From the IMG/VR virus record IMGVR_UViG_3300042541_000238, positions 1 to 25,324 of that record: a DNA stretch of 25,324 nucleotides; one strand, written 5' to 3'. Made by a program: the position numbers and the translations under genes. Below, piece after piece: positions 6,936 to 13,288 of this stretch. The notes beneath the pieces were generated by a model. It searched no databases, was not told the DNA's origin, and saw only the letters and a program-made list of their open reading frames with translations. Origin of the DNA: a virus. How positions within the stretch are numbered: the stretch's first letter is position 1; each line of letters opens with the position of its first letter.

Positions 6936-7071
6936 TTCTCTTCTCCAGTTCGGCGATGTGGGCCACCACCTTGTTGTAGGCCCGTGACGCGCTATTGTGC
7001 GTCCGAGTGCGGATCAAAAGTTCGGCCTGGGCTGCTTTGAGCCTAGCCCTGAGTTGTGTGATTCGGTTCAC
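6907..7071 (-). CDS. 54-residue coiled-coil protein with GTG start
   Basis: A GTG at 7071 overlaps the stop of the SNF2-like helicase gene as GTGA and opens a 54-residue frame: (M)NRITQLRARLKAAQAELLI..., ending HIAELEKRIDNLAKISN. Both ends have heptad-like hydrophobic spacing, so a short coiled coil is likely. The GTGA coupling and the uninterrupted frame across what would otherwise be a gap are the evidence for the gene. It may work with the helicase encoded just before it, but no homology was recognised. Confidence 0.6.
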   Translation of the reverse strand: MNRITQLRARLKAAQAELLIRTRTHNSASRAYNKVVAHIAELEKRIDNLAKISN

Positions 7072-8369
7072 TTCAGTGCCTCCAGTGCAATGTCAGAAAT
7101 AGCGCGTTTGTCATGGAGCGCCGCCCATATCTTTTCATCTACCGTTTTGTTCGCCACCATGACGTAGCACCACACGTCGTGCCGCTGGCCGCTGCGGTGC
7201 AGGCGCCCGATGGTCTGCTCGTAGAGTTCCAGCGACCAGGGCAGCGACAAGAAGATGATCTTGCTGCCGCCGTGTTGCAGGTTGAGGCCGTGCCCGGCAG
7301 ACTTAGGATGGGCCAGCAGCAGTTCGACCTTGCCAGCGTTCCAGCGTTCGATGGCGTCAGGCTCGTCCAGCGTTACGGCGCGAGGGTAGCGGCGCTTGAG
7401 TTCGGCCAACTCCTCCCGGTAGGTGTAGGCGACGATGGTGTTGGCGTGTTGGTTCTCGGCCAGCAGGTCGTCCAGGGCGTCGAACTTGGCCGAATCGAAC
7501 CAGACGGGCGAGTCGCCGTACACGAACCCAGACGCCATCTGTTGCAGCTTGGCCGTGACCACACCAGCGTTGACGGCCACCGCCTGGGCGTTGGGGAACT
7601 GCGCCACAAACTCCTTCTTCATCTGGTCGTAGGGCTGGCGGTTGACTAGGTCGAACCGCACCGGCACAGTGTGCAGCGGAGGCAGCTTGTCCTTGTACTC
7701 GCCCGGCTCCAGCACGAACGTGGCTGGCTTGATCCGCGCCATGACCTGCTCCAGCGCACCTGGGCGCGGCTCCCACTGGTTAAAGTCCTTGTTGACCAAG
7801 AAGAAGTACTGCTGCTGGAACGCGCCCTTGCTGCGGCCCAGCAGCGACTGATCGACGATCTTGCACTGGCCGAACACGTCCTCTAGGCCGTTGCTGGTGA
7901 AACTGCCGGTCAGACCCCAGCGGGTACGCACCTCGGTGATGACCTTGTTGAAAGCCTTGAATCTGGCGCCAGAGGGGTTCTTCAGCCGGGTCAACTCGTC
8001 AAACACGACAGCGTCAAAGCCCCATGATCTGTCCCAATGGTCGGCCAGCCATTGCAGGTTGTCGTAGTTGGTCACCACGATCTGGGCGTCTGACCCTTCA
8101 ATCGCAGCCAGCCGCTGCTTGGGCGTCCCGACCGCCACCGACACTTCGCGGTACTCGGCCCACAGCTTGGCCTCGGTCGGCCAGACGCTGACGGCCACCC
8201 GCAGCGGCGCCACCACCAGGAACCGGCCCACAAGACACTTGCTAATGAGTTCGTCCATAGCCGACAAGGCGATGGCGGTCTTGCCTGCGCCGACCGGGGC
8301 GAGGATCATGGCCCGGTCGTTCTCGTAGAGGAAGTCAACTGCCTGTTCTTGGTATGGCCTCAGTTCCAT
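7068..8369 (-). CDS. SNF2-like superfamily 2 helicase/ATPase
   Basis: This 433-residue protein has the SF2 motifs in order: Walker A APVGAGKT (24-31), Ia-like VVAPLRVA (52-59), motif II FDELTRLKN (123-131, DELT in place of DEAH), motif III LTGSFTSN (153-160), motif V SAGHGLNLQHG (357-367) and motif VI QTIGRLHRSGQ (385-395). The last two are typical of SNF2-type DNA translocases. Phage versions of this size belong to replication and recombination modules, often beside a VRR-NUC nuclease as here, and probably remodel branched DNA or strip proteins. Its ATG lies inside the end of the methyltransferase-like gene (10-base overlap), so it should be translationally coupled. It has no accessory nuclease domain. 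Confidence 0.9.
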   Translation of the reverse strand: MELRPYQEQAVDFLYENDRAMILAPVGAGKTAIALSAMDELISKCLVGRFLVVAPLRVAVSVWPTEAKLWAEYREVSVAVGTPKQRLAAIEGSDAQIVVTNYDNLQWLADHWDRSWGFDAVVFDELTRLKNPSGARFKAFNKVITEVRTRWGLTGSFTSNGLEDVFGQCKIVDQSLLGRSKGAFQQQYFFLVNKDFNQWEPRPGALEQVMARIKPATFVLEPGEYKDKLPPLHTVPVRFDLVNRQPYDQMKKEFVAQFPNAQAVAVNAGVVTAKLQQMASGFVYGDSPVWFDSAKFDALDDLLAENQHANTIVAYTYREELAELKRRYPRAVTLDEPDAIERWNAGKVELLLAHPKSAGHGLNLQHGGSKIIFLSLPWSLELYEQTIGRLHRSGQRHDVWCYVMVANKTVDEKIWAALHDKRAISDIALEALK

Positions 8370-8935
8370 TGTGTTGCCATTGCGTCAGCAATGCCTTGAA
8401 AAGTTGCGCTGCGAATTTTCCACCTGTCGGCGCTGGGCGGCAGGTTGTACCACTTGGGCAGGCTCTTGCCTGACTTGGTAATGTGTCGGGCGCCTTTGCC
8501 AACAATGCTGGTCGGCGTCAGGTGCGGCAGTCCCTTCAGCCACAGGCAGGTTGTCTTGGTGGCCTCATGCCCAAACATCCACGGCTGGATGATCTGGTCG
8601 GGCTTGCGGATGTGGCTGGAGATGATGCTGACCGGGTTCTCCAGCGCAATGCGCGGTATGGGCGCGTCCAGTAGCTGGCGCACAAAAGCTAGGGCGTCGG
8701 CCTGTTCGGCCTGTTTGTCCTTGAACCATCGTGCGCCCGACACGGCCAAGTGCGTACAGGGCGGGTGCGCCACCATCATGTCCCAATCATCTTTCAGCAC
8801 GTCCATCACATCCCCTTGGTAATGTGGCCCCGACGCGTCGGTCGGCAGCAGATCGCATGACATTGCGTCGTGCCCCCCCCGTATAAACGCATCACGCACA
8901 GACCCGCTATATTCACACGCTATCAATATACGCAT
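8360..8935 (-). CDS. Minimal C5-cytosine methyltransferase-like protein
   Basis: The start is ATG 8935 (MRILIACEYSGSVRDAF...), preceded by AAAGGAA; this gives 191 residues. Motif I resembles C5 methyltransferases (residues 3-28, with ACEYSG and CDL). Motif IV is HPPCTHLAVSG (57-67) with the catalytic-type PC at 59-60, and motif VI is ENP (99-101) instead of the usual ENV. The family's C-terminal motifs (QRRR, IX, X) and a long target-recognition region are not seen, and bacterial enzymes are usually much longer. It may be a compact phage cytosine methylase that protects phage DNA, or a related base-modifying enzyme. It overlaps the VRR-NUC gene by 23 bases and the helicase start by 10. Confidence 0.7.
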   Translation of the reverse strand: MRILIACEYSGSVRDAFIRGGHDAMSCDLLPTDASGPHYQGDVMDVLKDDWDMMVAHPPCTHLAVSGARWFKDKQAEQADALAFVRQLLDAPIPRIALENPVSIISSHIRKPDQIIQPWMFGHEATKTTCLWLKGLPHLTPTSIVGKGARHITKSGKSLPKWYNLPPSADRWKIRSATFQGIADAMATQWN

Positions 8936-9176
8936 CAACCTGTTCCTTTGTCCACAGTACACAGTACCTCTGCCCAAGCCGCGCCATGTCGGCGGCAAAG
9001 ACTTTCTGTAGCGCGGACAGCCGACCGCCGAGGGTCTTGACTTCCACGAACCACACCACGCCGCCGGGCAGCACCACGATGCGGTCGGCTGCGCCGCCGT
9101 GGCCGCGCCACTTGTACGCTACACCGCCCAACGCCTTGACGCGCTTGATTAGGTAGGCTTCGATGTGTTTTTCCAT
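8913..9176 (-). CDS. VRR-NUC domain nuclease
   Basis: This 87-residue protein consists of a single VRR-NUC (PD-(D/E)xK) domain: the N-terminal helix with E3/E6 and K14, GAADRIVVLPGG with D31 (28-38), FVEVKT with E45 and K47 (43-48), and LSALQ with Q57 (53-57). These residues match the active site of the family, which cuts branched or structured DNA in repair and phage recombination. It is the first gene of the leftward operon, directly after the divergent control region, and stands upstream of an SNF2-like helicase as in many phage replication modules. The length is normal for the stand-alone phage form. Confidence 0.9.
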   Translation of the reverse strand: MEKHIEAYLIKRVKALGGVAYKWRGHGGAADRIVVLPGGVVWFVEVKTLGGRLSALQKVFAADMARLGQRYCVLWTKEQVDAYIDSV

Positions 9177-9210
9177 GCACCAAACTTTAACACAGAAAAA
9201 AAGTTTGTGC
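9177..9210. promoter_or_regulatory. Inverted repeat, candidate operator
   Basis: GCACCAAACTTT at 9177-9188 and AAAGTTTGTGC at 9200-9210 are inverted copies with one bulged base and an 11-base centre. The right arm contains the -35 of the rightward promoter and the left arm abuts the VRR-NUC start codon, a position in which a bound repressor could block both directions. The binding protein is unknown. Confidence 0.5.
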
Positions 9211-9234
9211 AGCTTTATTTTTATGTGCTATGAT
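9205..9234 (+). promoter_or_regulatory. Rightward sigma70-type promoter with extended -10
   Basis: The -35 is TTGTGC (9205-9210), the spacer is 18 bases and the -10 is TATGAT (9229-9234), preceded by TG at 9226-9227, which makes an extended -10. The first downstream start codon is at 9274, leaving a leader of about 32 bases. This should drive the replication genes 9274-15565. Confidence 0.65.
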
Positions 9235-9273
9235 GGCCTCACCCAATTCCGGGTAACAACGAAAGTAGAGTCC

Positions 9274-9564
9274 ATGAAAAAAGTTATCAAGATGTATGTG
9301 TACTTCTCAAAGTACTCATTTGACAAGGTGGGGACGTTTGCTGCTTACAGCTTTCGCACACCAGACACGGCTAACCTGACCTTGGTTTGCGAACAAGACA
9401 TTGAGTTCAACGTGCCCGAAAATTACGATCCCACCGCCCAGAAGATCGCCGCGCTGCAAGCCCAAAAAGCAAAGGCGCAAGAAGACTTCAACAATTCCGT
9501 GTTCCAAATCAACGAACTCATCAGCAAACTGCAAGCCCTGGAGTACAACAGTGATCCACAGTAA
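9274..9564 (+). CDS. First gene of rightward replication operon, unknown
   Basis: This 96-residue protein (MKKVIKMYVYFSKYSFDKVG...) is read from ATG 9274, since the longer frame back to 9163 would run through the promoter. The N-terminal half (1-50) is beta-like. The C-terminal half (about 52-92: AQKIAALQAQKAKAQEDFNN, then VFQINELISKLQALE) is a predicted coiled coil. Its last 14 bases overlap the GTG start of the DUF2800-like nuclease, which suggests coupling. No family was recognised; the coiled coil points to a dimeric accessory protein. Confidence 0.65.
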   Translation: MKKVIKMYVYFSKYSFDKVGTFAAYSFRTPDTANLTLVCEQDIEFNVPENYDPTAQKIAALQAQKAKAQEDFNNSVFQINELISKLQALEYNSDPQ

Positions 9565-10675
9565 GATCGTTGGCGGCTCGACCGCCAAGCGGGTCATCCA
9601 CTGCCCCGGCAGTGTGGCCCTGGTCGCCAAAATGCCGCCACAGGTCGAGAACAAGTACATGGCCGATGGCACGGCCCTGCACTCTGCCGTTGACCTGCTG
9701 GTGAACGACGGTGACGCCAGCGCCTACAGCCTGCTGGGTAAGACCTTCAACGGCATCGTGTTGGACGACGACCACTGCGAGAAGTTGAAGACGGCGCTGG
9801 CGCTGCTCGACGAAATTGACCCTTTAGAACAGATGAACTTCAACACGGAGCAGCGGGTCGGCTTTGGTGATTTGCTGCCGGGCGTGTTCGGCTCGACCGA
9901 CCTGATTGGCCGCATAGGCAACCGGGCCATCGTGTTGGACTGGAAGTTTGGCGACGGTGTTGTGGTGACCGCCGAGGAGAACGAGCAGTTGATGTTCTAC
10001 GCTGCTGCCGCCATGAGGACGCCTGAGTCATCCTGGGCGTTTGAAGGCGCGACTGAGGTGGAGTGCGTCATCATCCAGCCCCCGGCGGTGCGGCGCTGGG
10101 TGACCACGCCCGAGCGTATTCGGACGTTCGAACGTGATCTGGTGCAGGCCGTCAAGCAGTCGGCGCTGCCTGACGCGCAGTTGTCGGTGGGCGACCACTG
10201 CCGGTTCTGCCCGGCCAAGCCCATCTGCCCACAGATGACAGGCGCTGCCGACCGGGCGCTGGCGACTACGCTGGATAACCTCGACAAGGGCTTGATTAGC
10301 ACCTACTTAAAAAACGCTGATTTGCTGGAGACTTGGATTTCCAGCCTGCGCGAGTTGGCGCTGTCAATGCTGGAGTCGGGTGCTAGACTGCCCGATTACA
10401 AGCTGGTTGCCAAGAGGGCAATCAGGCAATGGACTGACGAGGACAAGGCCAAGGTTGCCTTGTTTGCGTTGGGCCTTGAAGAATCTGAAGTGATGGAGAC
10501 TTCGCTATTGTCACCGGCCAAGGCTGAGAAGGCGCTCAAAAAGCGCAAGATCGCTTTGCCGACTGATTTGGTTGTCGCTGTCTCTTCGGGTAGTACCCTG
10601 GCAAGCGCGGATGACCCGCGCCCCGAGGTGCTTTTGTTGGGCAAGCAATTGGCCCGTCTTTCTAAACTAAGCTAA
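9551..10675 (+). CDS. RecB/Cas4-like nuclease of DUF2800 type
   Basis: The start is the GTG at 9551 (VIHSKIVGGSTAKRVIHCPG), with a GAG Shine-Dalgarno seven bases before; the product has 374 residues. PD-(D/E)xK nuclease residues are visible: GSTD (114-117, D117), LDWKFGDG (129-136, D130 and K132) and QLMFY (146-150, the QxxxY helix). C18 pairs with a CRFCPAKPIC group (C217, C220, C226). The pattern C-Xn-C-X2-C-X5-C is that of the iron-sulphur cluster in AddB and Cas4 nucleases. DUF2800 proteins stand in phage replication modules ahead of an ssDNA-binding protein and PolA, as here. The likely role is exonucleolytic end processing for recombination-dependent replication. Confidence 0.85.
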   Translation: MIHSKIVGGSTAKRVIHCPGSVALVAKMPPQVENKYMADGTALHSAVDLLVNDGDASAYSLLGKTFNGIVLDDDHCEKLKTALALLDEIDPLEQMNFNTEQRVGFGDLLPGVFGSTDLIGRIGNRAIVLDWKFGDGVVVTAEENEQLMFYAAAAMRTPESSWAFEGATEVECVIIQPPAVRRWVTTPERIRTFERDLVQAVKQSALPDAQLSVGDHCRFCPAKPICPQMTGAADRALATTLDNLDKGLISTYLKNADLLETWISSLRELALSMLESGARLPDYKLVAKRAIRQWTDEDKAKVALFALGLEESEVMETSLLSPAKAEKALKKRKIALPTDLVVAVSSGSTLASADDPRPEVLLLGKQLARLSKLS

Positions 10676-10683
10676 GGTAAAAA

Positions 10684-11313
10684 ATGTCAAATCTTTCAGT
10701 GTTCTCCAAAGCTGGTCTGCCAGCTATCAGTACTCTCTCCAGCGCTCTCAAGAGCATCAGCGCAAGCGCAGGCCCGGTGGGCGTCGTTATCCTCAAAATG
10801 GATAAGGGCGGTCACTGGGTCTTCGGCGCAGACCAGACCGAGGTCGAGGACGACTCGACCTGGGCCGTCAATCCCTTCTCCTTTGTCCACGGCTATATTG
10901 CCTGGGGCGACGGCGAGGTGCTTGGCGAGAAGATGGTCGCGGTCAGCCAGCCGCTGCCCGAGATCGACGATGCACCGCCCGGCGCCAAGAAGGGCTGGGA
11001 GCAGCAGATCGGCATGAGCCTCAAGTGCTTGACCGGCGACGATGCTGGCATGGAAGCGCGGTTTACGACCACTTCGGTGGGCGGCAAGCGCGGCGTCCAG
11101 ACCATCGCCGCTGCGCTGGCCGAGCAGGTCGAGAAGGATCAGACCAAGCCCGTGCCGGTGGTCATGCTCAAGCGGGATCACTACCAGCACAAGTCCTACG
11201 GCAAAATCTACACGCCAATCTTTGAGGTTGTCGAGTGGATTAGCATGGAAGGTGAGCCAGAGGTTGAGGCTCCGGCTCCTGCCGGGCGCCGTCGTCGCTT
11301 AGCGGCAGCGTAA
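10684..11313 (+). CDS. Probable phage ssDNA-binding protein (DUF2815-position)
   Basis: This 209-residue protein has a good ribosome site (TAAGGTAAAAA before the ATG). The body (about 25-190) is beta-rich with aromatic residues (GHWVFGADQTEVEDDSTWAV, FVHGYIAWGDGE, HKSYGKIYTPIFEVVEW), consistent with an OB-like fold. The C-terminus is acidic, then basic (GEPEVEAPAPAGRRRRLAAA), unlike the purely acidic tail of classical SSB. In related phage modules the gene between the DUF2800 nuclease and PolA encodes the DUF2815 ssDNA-binding protein. I infer the same job from position, since direct similarity to DUF2815 is not obvious by eye. Confidence 0.6.
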   Translation: MSNLSVFSKAGLPAISTLSSALKSISASAGPVGVVILKMDKGGHWVFGADQTEVEDDSTWAVNPFSFVHGYIAWGDGEVLGEKMVAVSQPLPEIDDAPPGAKKGWEQQIGMSLKCLTGDDAGMEARFTTTSVGGKRGVQTIAAALAEQVEKDQTKPVPVVMLKRDHYQHKSYGKIYTPIFEVVEWISMEGEPEVEAPAPAGRRRRLAAA

Positions 11314-11324
11314 GCCGTTTTCTG

Positions 11325-11348
11325 ATGCCCATTCGTAAGAGTGGGCAT
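11325..11348 (+). promoter_or_regulatory. Hairpin at the polymerase translation start
   Basis: ATGCCCA (11325-11331) and TGGGCAT (11342-11348) form a perfect 7-bp stem with a 10-base loop. The left arm contains one possible polymerase start codon, and the right arm ends 6 bases before the second. No T-tract follows, so it is not an intrinsic terminator. It could control polymerase translation. Confidence 0.45.
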
Positions 11349-11354
11349 TGGAAA

Positions 11355-13250
11355 ATGATCTGGCTTGATTTTGAAACCCGCTCCACCTGTGACCTAAAGT
11401 CGGCAGGCGTCTACAACTACGCGCAAGACCTCACGACCGAGGTGCTGTGCATGAGTTACGCCGTCGATGATGGTGAGGTGCAGACGTGGACGACAGGCCC
11501 ACTACCTGACTTCACCGGCCACCGCATCATGGCGCACAACGCTGCCTTTGAGCGTTTGATTTTATGGTACGTCTTGCAGGTCAACATCCCGCTGGAGCAG
11601 TTCTACTGCACCGCCGCGCAGGCCCGTGCCAACTGTGCGCCAGGGTCGCTGGAGGACGTGGGCCGGTTCATGGGCGCCAGCATGAAGAAGGATCACAGAG
11701 GCGCTGCCTTGATCCGCAAGATGTGCGTCCCACCTTTCCAAGAGTCGGCTGAGTTGACTGCTGAGATGATCCAGTATTGTGAGCAGGACGTTCGGGCCAT
11801 GAGGGCCATCAGTCAGGCTATGCGGCCACTGTCCGACGAGGAACTGGCCGACTATCACGTCAACGAGCGCATCAACGACCGGGGCGTCTTGGTCGATGTG
11901 CCGCTGTGCCGCGCAGCGGTGTCCTACGCCGCCACTGAGGCCACTGAGATTGCCGAGATTGTTAAGGAAGTGTCCAATGGTGAGTTGACCTCTGTACGGT
12001 CGCCTAAGATGCGCCAGTGGGTCTGGGACAGAGTCGGCCCCGAGGCCCGAGCGTTGATGCAGAAGGACGACAAGGTGAGCATCGACAAGACCGTGAGAGC
12101 CAACCTGCTTAACTGTGAAGGAGTACCGCCAGATGTCCAAGAAATCATCCAGTGCGCCGATGACCTCTGGGCGTCGTCGGTCGCCAAATTCGCCCGACTC
12201 GCCCAACTCGCCGACGTTGAGGACAGCCGAGTCCGAGGCGCCTTCGTCTTTGCCGGAGGGTCAGCTACAGGTCGTGCAAGTAGCTACGGGGCGCAGGTAC
12301 ACAATTTCACACGCAAATGCGCGAAAAGTCCTGATGATGTTAGGGCTGCAATGTGCCGGGGTCACGCCATCGTCCCCAAGTTCGGCCAGCGAGTTACCGA
12401 TGTCCTCCGGGGGATGTTACGGCCTGCACTGATACCAGCCAAGGGTAAACACTTAGTTGTTGCGGATTGGTCATCCATTGAGGCTAGGGTTAACCCTTGG
12501 TTGTCTGGTACAGGTCAGGCCAAGCTAGACGTGTTTGAGTCGGGCCTCGACCCCTACATCGTCAATGCCGCCGGTACTTTCCAGCGCACCTACGACGACA
12601 TCAAGGCCGAGTACGACCGCGACGGCGAGTCGGCCCAGCGCCAGATCGGCAAGGTGCAGGAGTTGGCCTGCGGGTTCGCTGGCGGCGTGGGCGCGTTTGC
12701 GTCGATGGCGCGCATCTACAGTGTGCGCCTGTCCGAGGCCGACTCCAAGCGCATGGTGGACGCATGGCGCCGCAACAATCAGTGGGCCGTCAACTTCTGG
12801 CAGGCGCTCGAGCAGCAGTACACCAGGGCGATGCGGAATAAGAATCAGGAGTTCACCGCCGGGCGGGTTACCTACCTGTTCGACGGCCTGCATCTCTGGT
12901 ATTCTTTGCCCTCGGGCCGGGTGCTGTGCTACCCGTTTGCCCGGTTAGAGGAGGACGGCATCAGCTACGCCAAGGCAGCTTGGAAGCCTGCCCAGGATGC
13001 CAAGGAGTGGCCCCGCGCCCGGCTGTGGCGCGGTCTGGCTTGCGAGAACGTCACCCAGGCAGTTGCCAATGACCTGCTGCGCTACGCGCTGCGACAGTTA
13101 GATGGTGTGGTGCTGCACGTTCACGACGAGATCGTCGTCGAGGGTGGCAGTGAGGATGAAGTGCGTAGGGTGATGACTACGCCGCCAGCTTGGGCCACTG
13201 GCCTGCCGCTGGCCTGTGGAATCAAGACGATGCCGCGTTACGGCAAATAA
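11355..13250 (+). CDS. polA: DNA polymerase I (family A) with 3'-5' exonuclease
   Basis: This is the phage replicative polymerase, 631 residues from ATG 11355; an ATG at 11325 would add ten residues but lies in a hairpin without a clear ribosome site. Counted from 11325, the exonuclease motifs are DFET (15-18), HNAAFE (71-76) and YCEQD (151-155). The polymerase motifs are A, VVADWSSIEAR (378-388); B, RQIGKVQELACGF (439-451); and C, VLHVHDEIVVE (596-606). In motif B the residue equivalent to E. coli Phe762 is Leu447 and the usual Tyr is Phe451, a known viral variant with altered nucleotide selection. There is no 5'-3' exonuclease domain. The length is normal for phage PolA. The primase-helicase gene follows. 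Confidence 0.93.
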   Translation: MIWLDFETRSTCDLKSAGVYNYAQDLTTEVLCMSYAVDDGEVQTWTTGPLPDFTGHRIMAHNAAFERLILWYVLQVNIPLEQFYCTAAQARANCAPGSLEDVGRFMGASMKKDHRGAALIRKMCVPPFQESAELTAEMIQYCEQDVRAMRAISQAMRPLSDEELADYHVNERINDRGVLVDVPLCRAAVSYAATEATEIAEIVKEVSNGELTSVRSPKMRQWVWDRVGPEARALMQKDDKVSIDKTVRANLLNCEGVPPDVQEIIQCADDLWASSVAKFARLAQLADVEDSRVRGAFVFAGGSATGRASSYGAQVHNFTRKCAKSPDDVRAAMCRGHAIVPKFGQRVTDVLRGMLRPALIPAKGKHLVVADWSSIEARVNPWLSGTGQAKLDVFESGLDPYIVNAAGTFQRTYDDIKAEYDRDGESAQRQIGKVQELACGFAGGVGAFASMARIYSVRLSEADSKRMVDAWRRNNQWAVNFWQALEQQYTRAMRNKNQEFTAGRVTYLFDGLHLWYSLPSGRVLCYPFARLEEDGISYAKAAWKPAQDAKEWPRARLWRGLACENVTQAVANDLLRYALRQLDGVVLHVHDEIVVEGGSEDEVRRVMTTPPAWATGLPLACGIKTMPRYGK

Positions 13251-13275
13251 AAACGCCGCCCGGTCAGGGGCGGCG
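13247..13275 (-). terminator. Hairpin between polA and primase, leftward terminator-like
   Basis: CGCCGCCC (13254-13261) and GGGCGGCG (13268-13275) form an 8-bp all-GC stem with a 6-base loop. On the leftward strand it is followed by TTTTTATTT, so it has the form of an intrinsic terminator for leftward transcription. Rightward it has no T-tract and sits one base before the Shine-Dalgarno AAAGGAGG of the primase, where it could instead affect translation. Confidence 0.5.
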
Positions 13276-13288
13276 CAAAGGAGGCAAC

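Larger units (their letters stand above)
9177..9273. promoter_or_regulatory. Divergent intergenic control region
   Basis: These 97 bases separate the leftward VRR-NUC operon from the rightward replication genes. They hold the rightward promoter (9205-9234) and an inverted repeat at 9177-9210 that touches its -35. A small ACCC...GGGT hairpin lies in the rightward leader at about 9241-9254. A leftward promoter must be close, but no convincing -35/-10 pair is visible for it. Confidence 0.65.

Noticed and set aside
7113-7649. Rightward open frames opposite the SNF2-like helicase
   Set aside because: The helicase strand shows all SF2 motifs; the opposite frames show none.
9401-9550. Longer start for the DUF2800-like nuclease
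   Set aside because: The extra 50 residues are an out-of-frame reading of the upstream gene; GTG 9551 gives the usual family N-terminus.
11562-12206. Leftward 214-codon open frame inside polA
   Set aside because: Antisense to conserved polymerase sequence; His/Leu/Gly-rich noise with no motif.
13190-13288. Longer start for the primase at the ATG 13190
   Set aside because: It lies inside polA and would read through the hairpin; GTG 13289 has an ideal AAAGGAGG site and fits the domain start.
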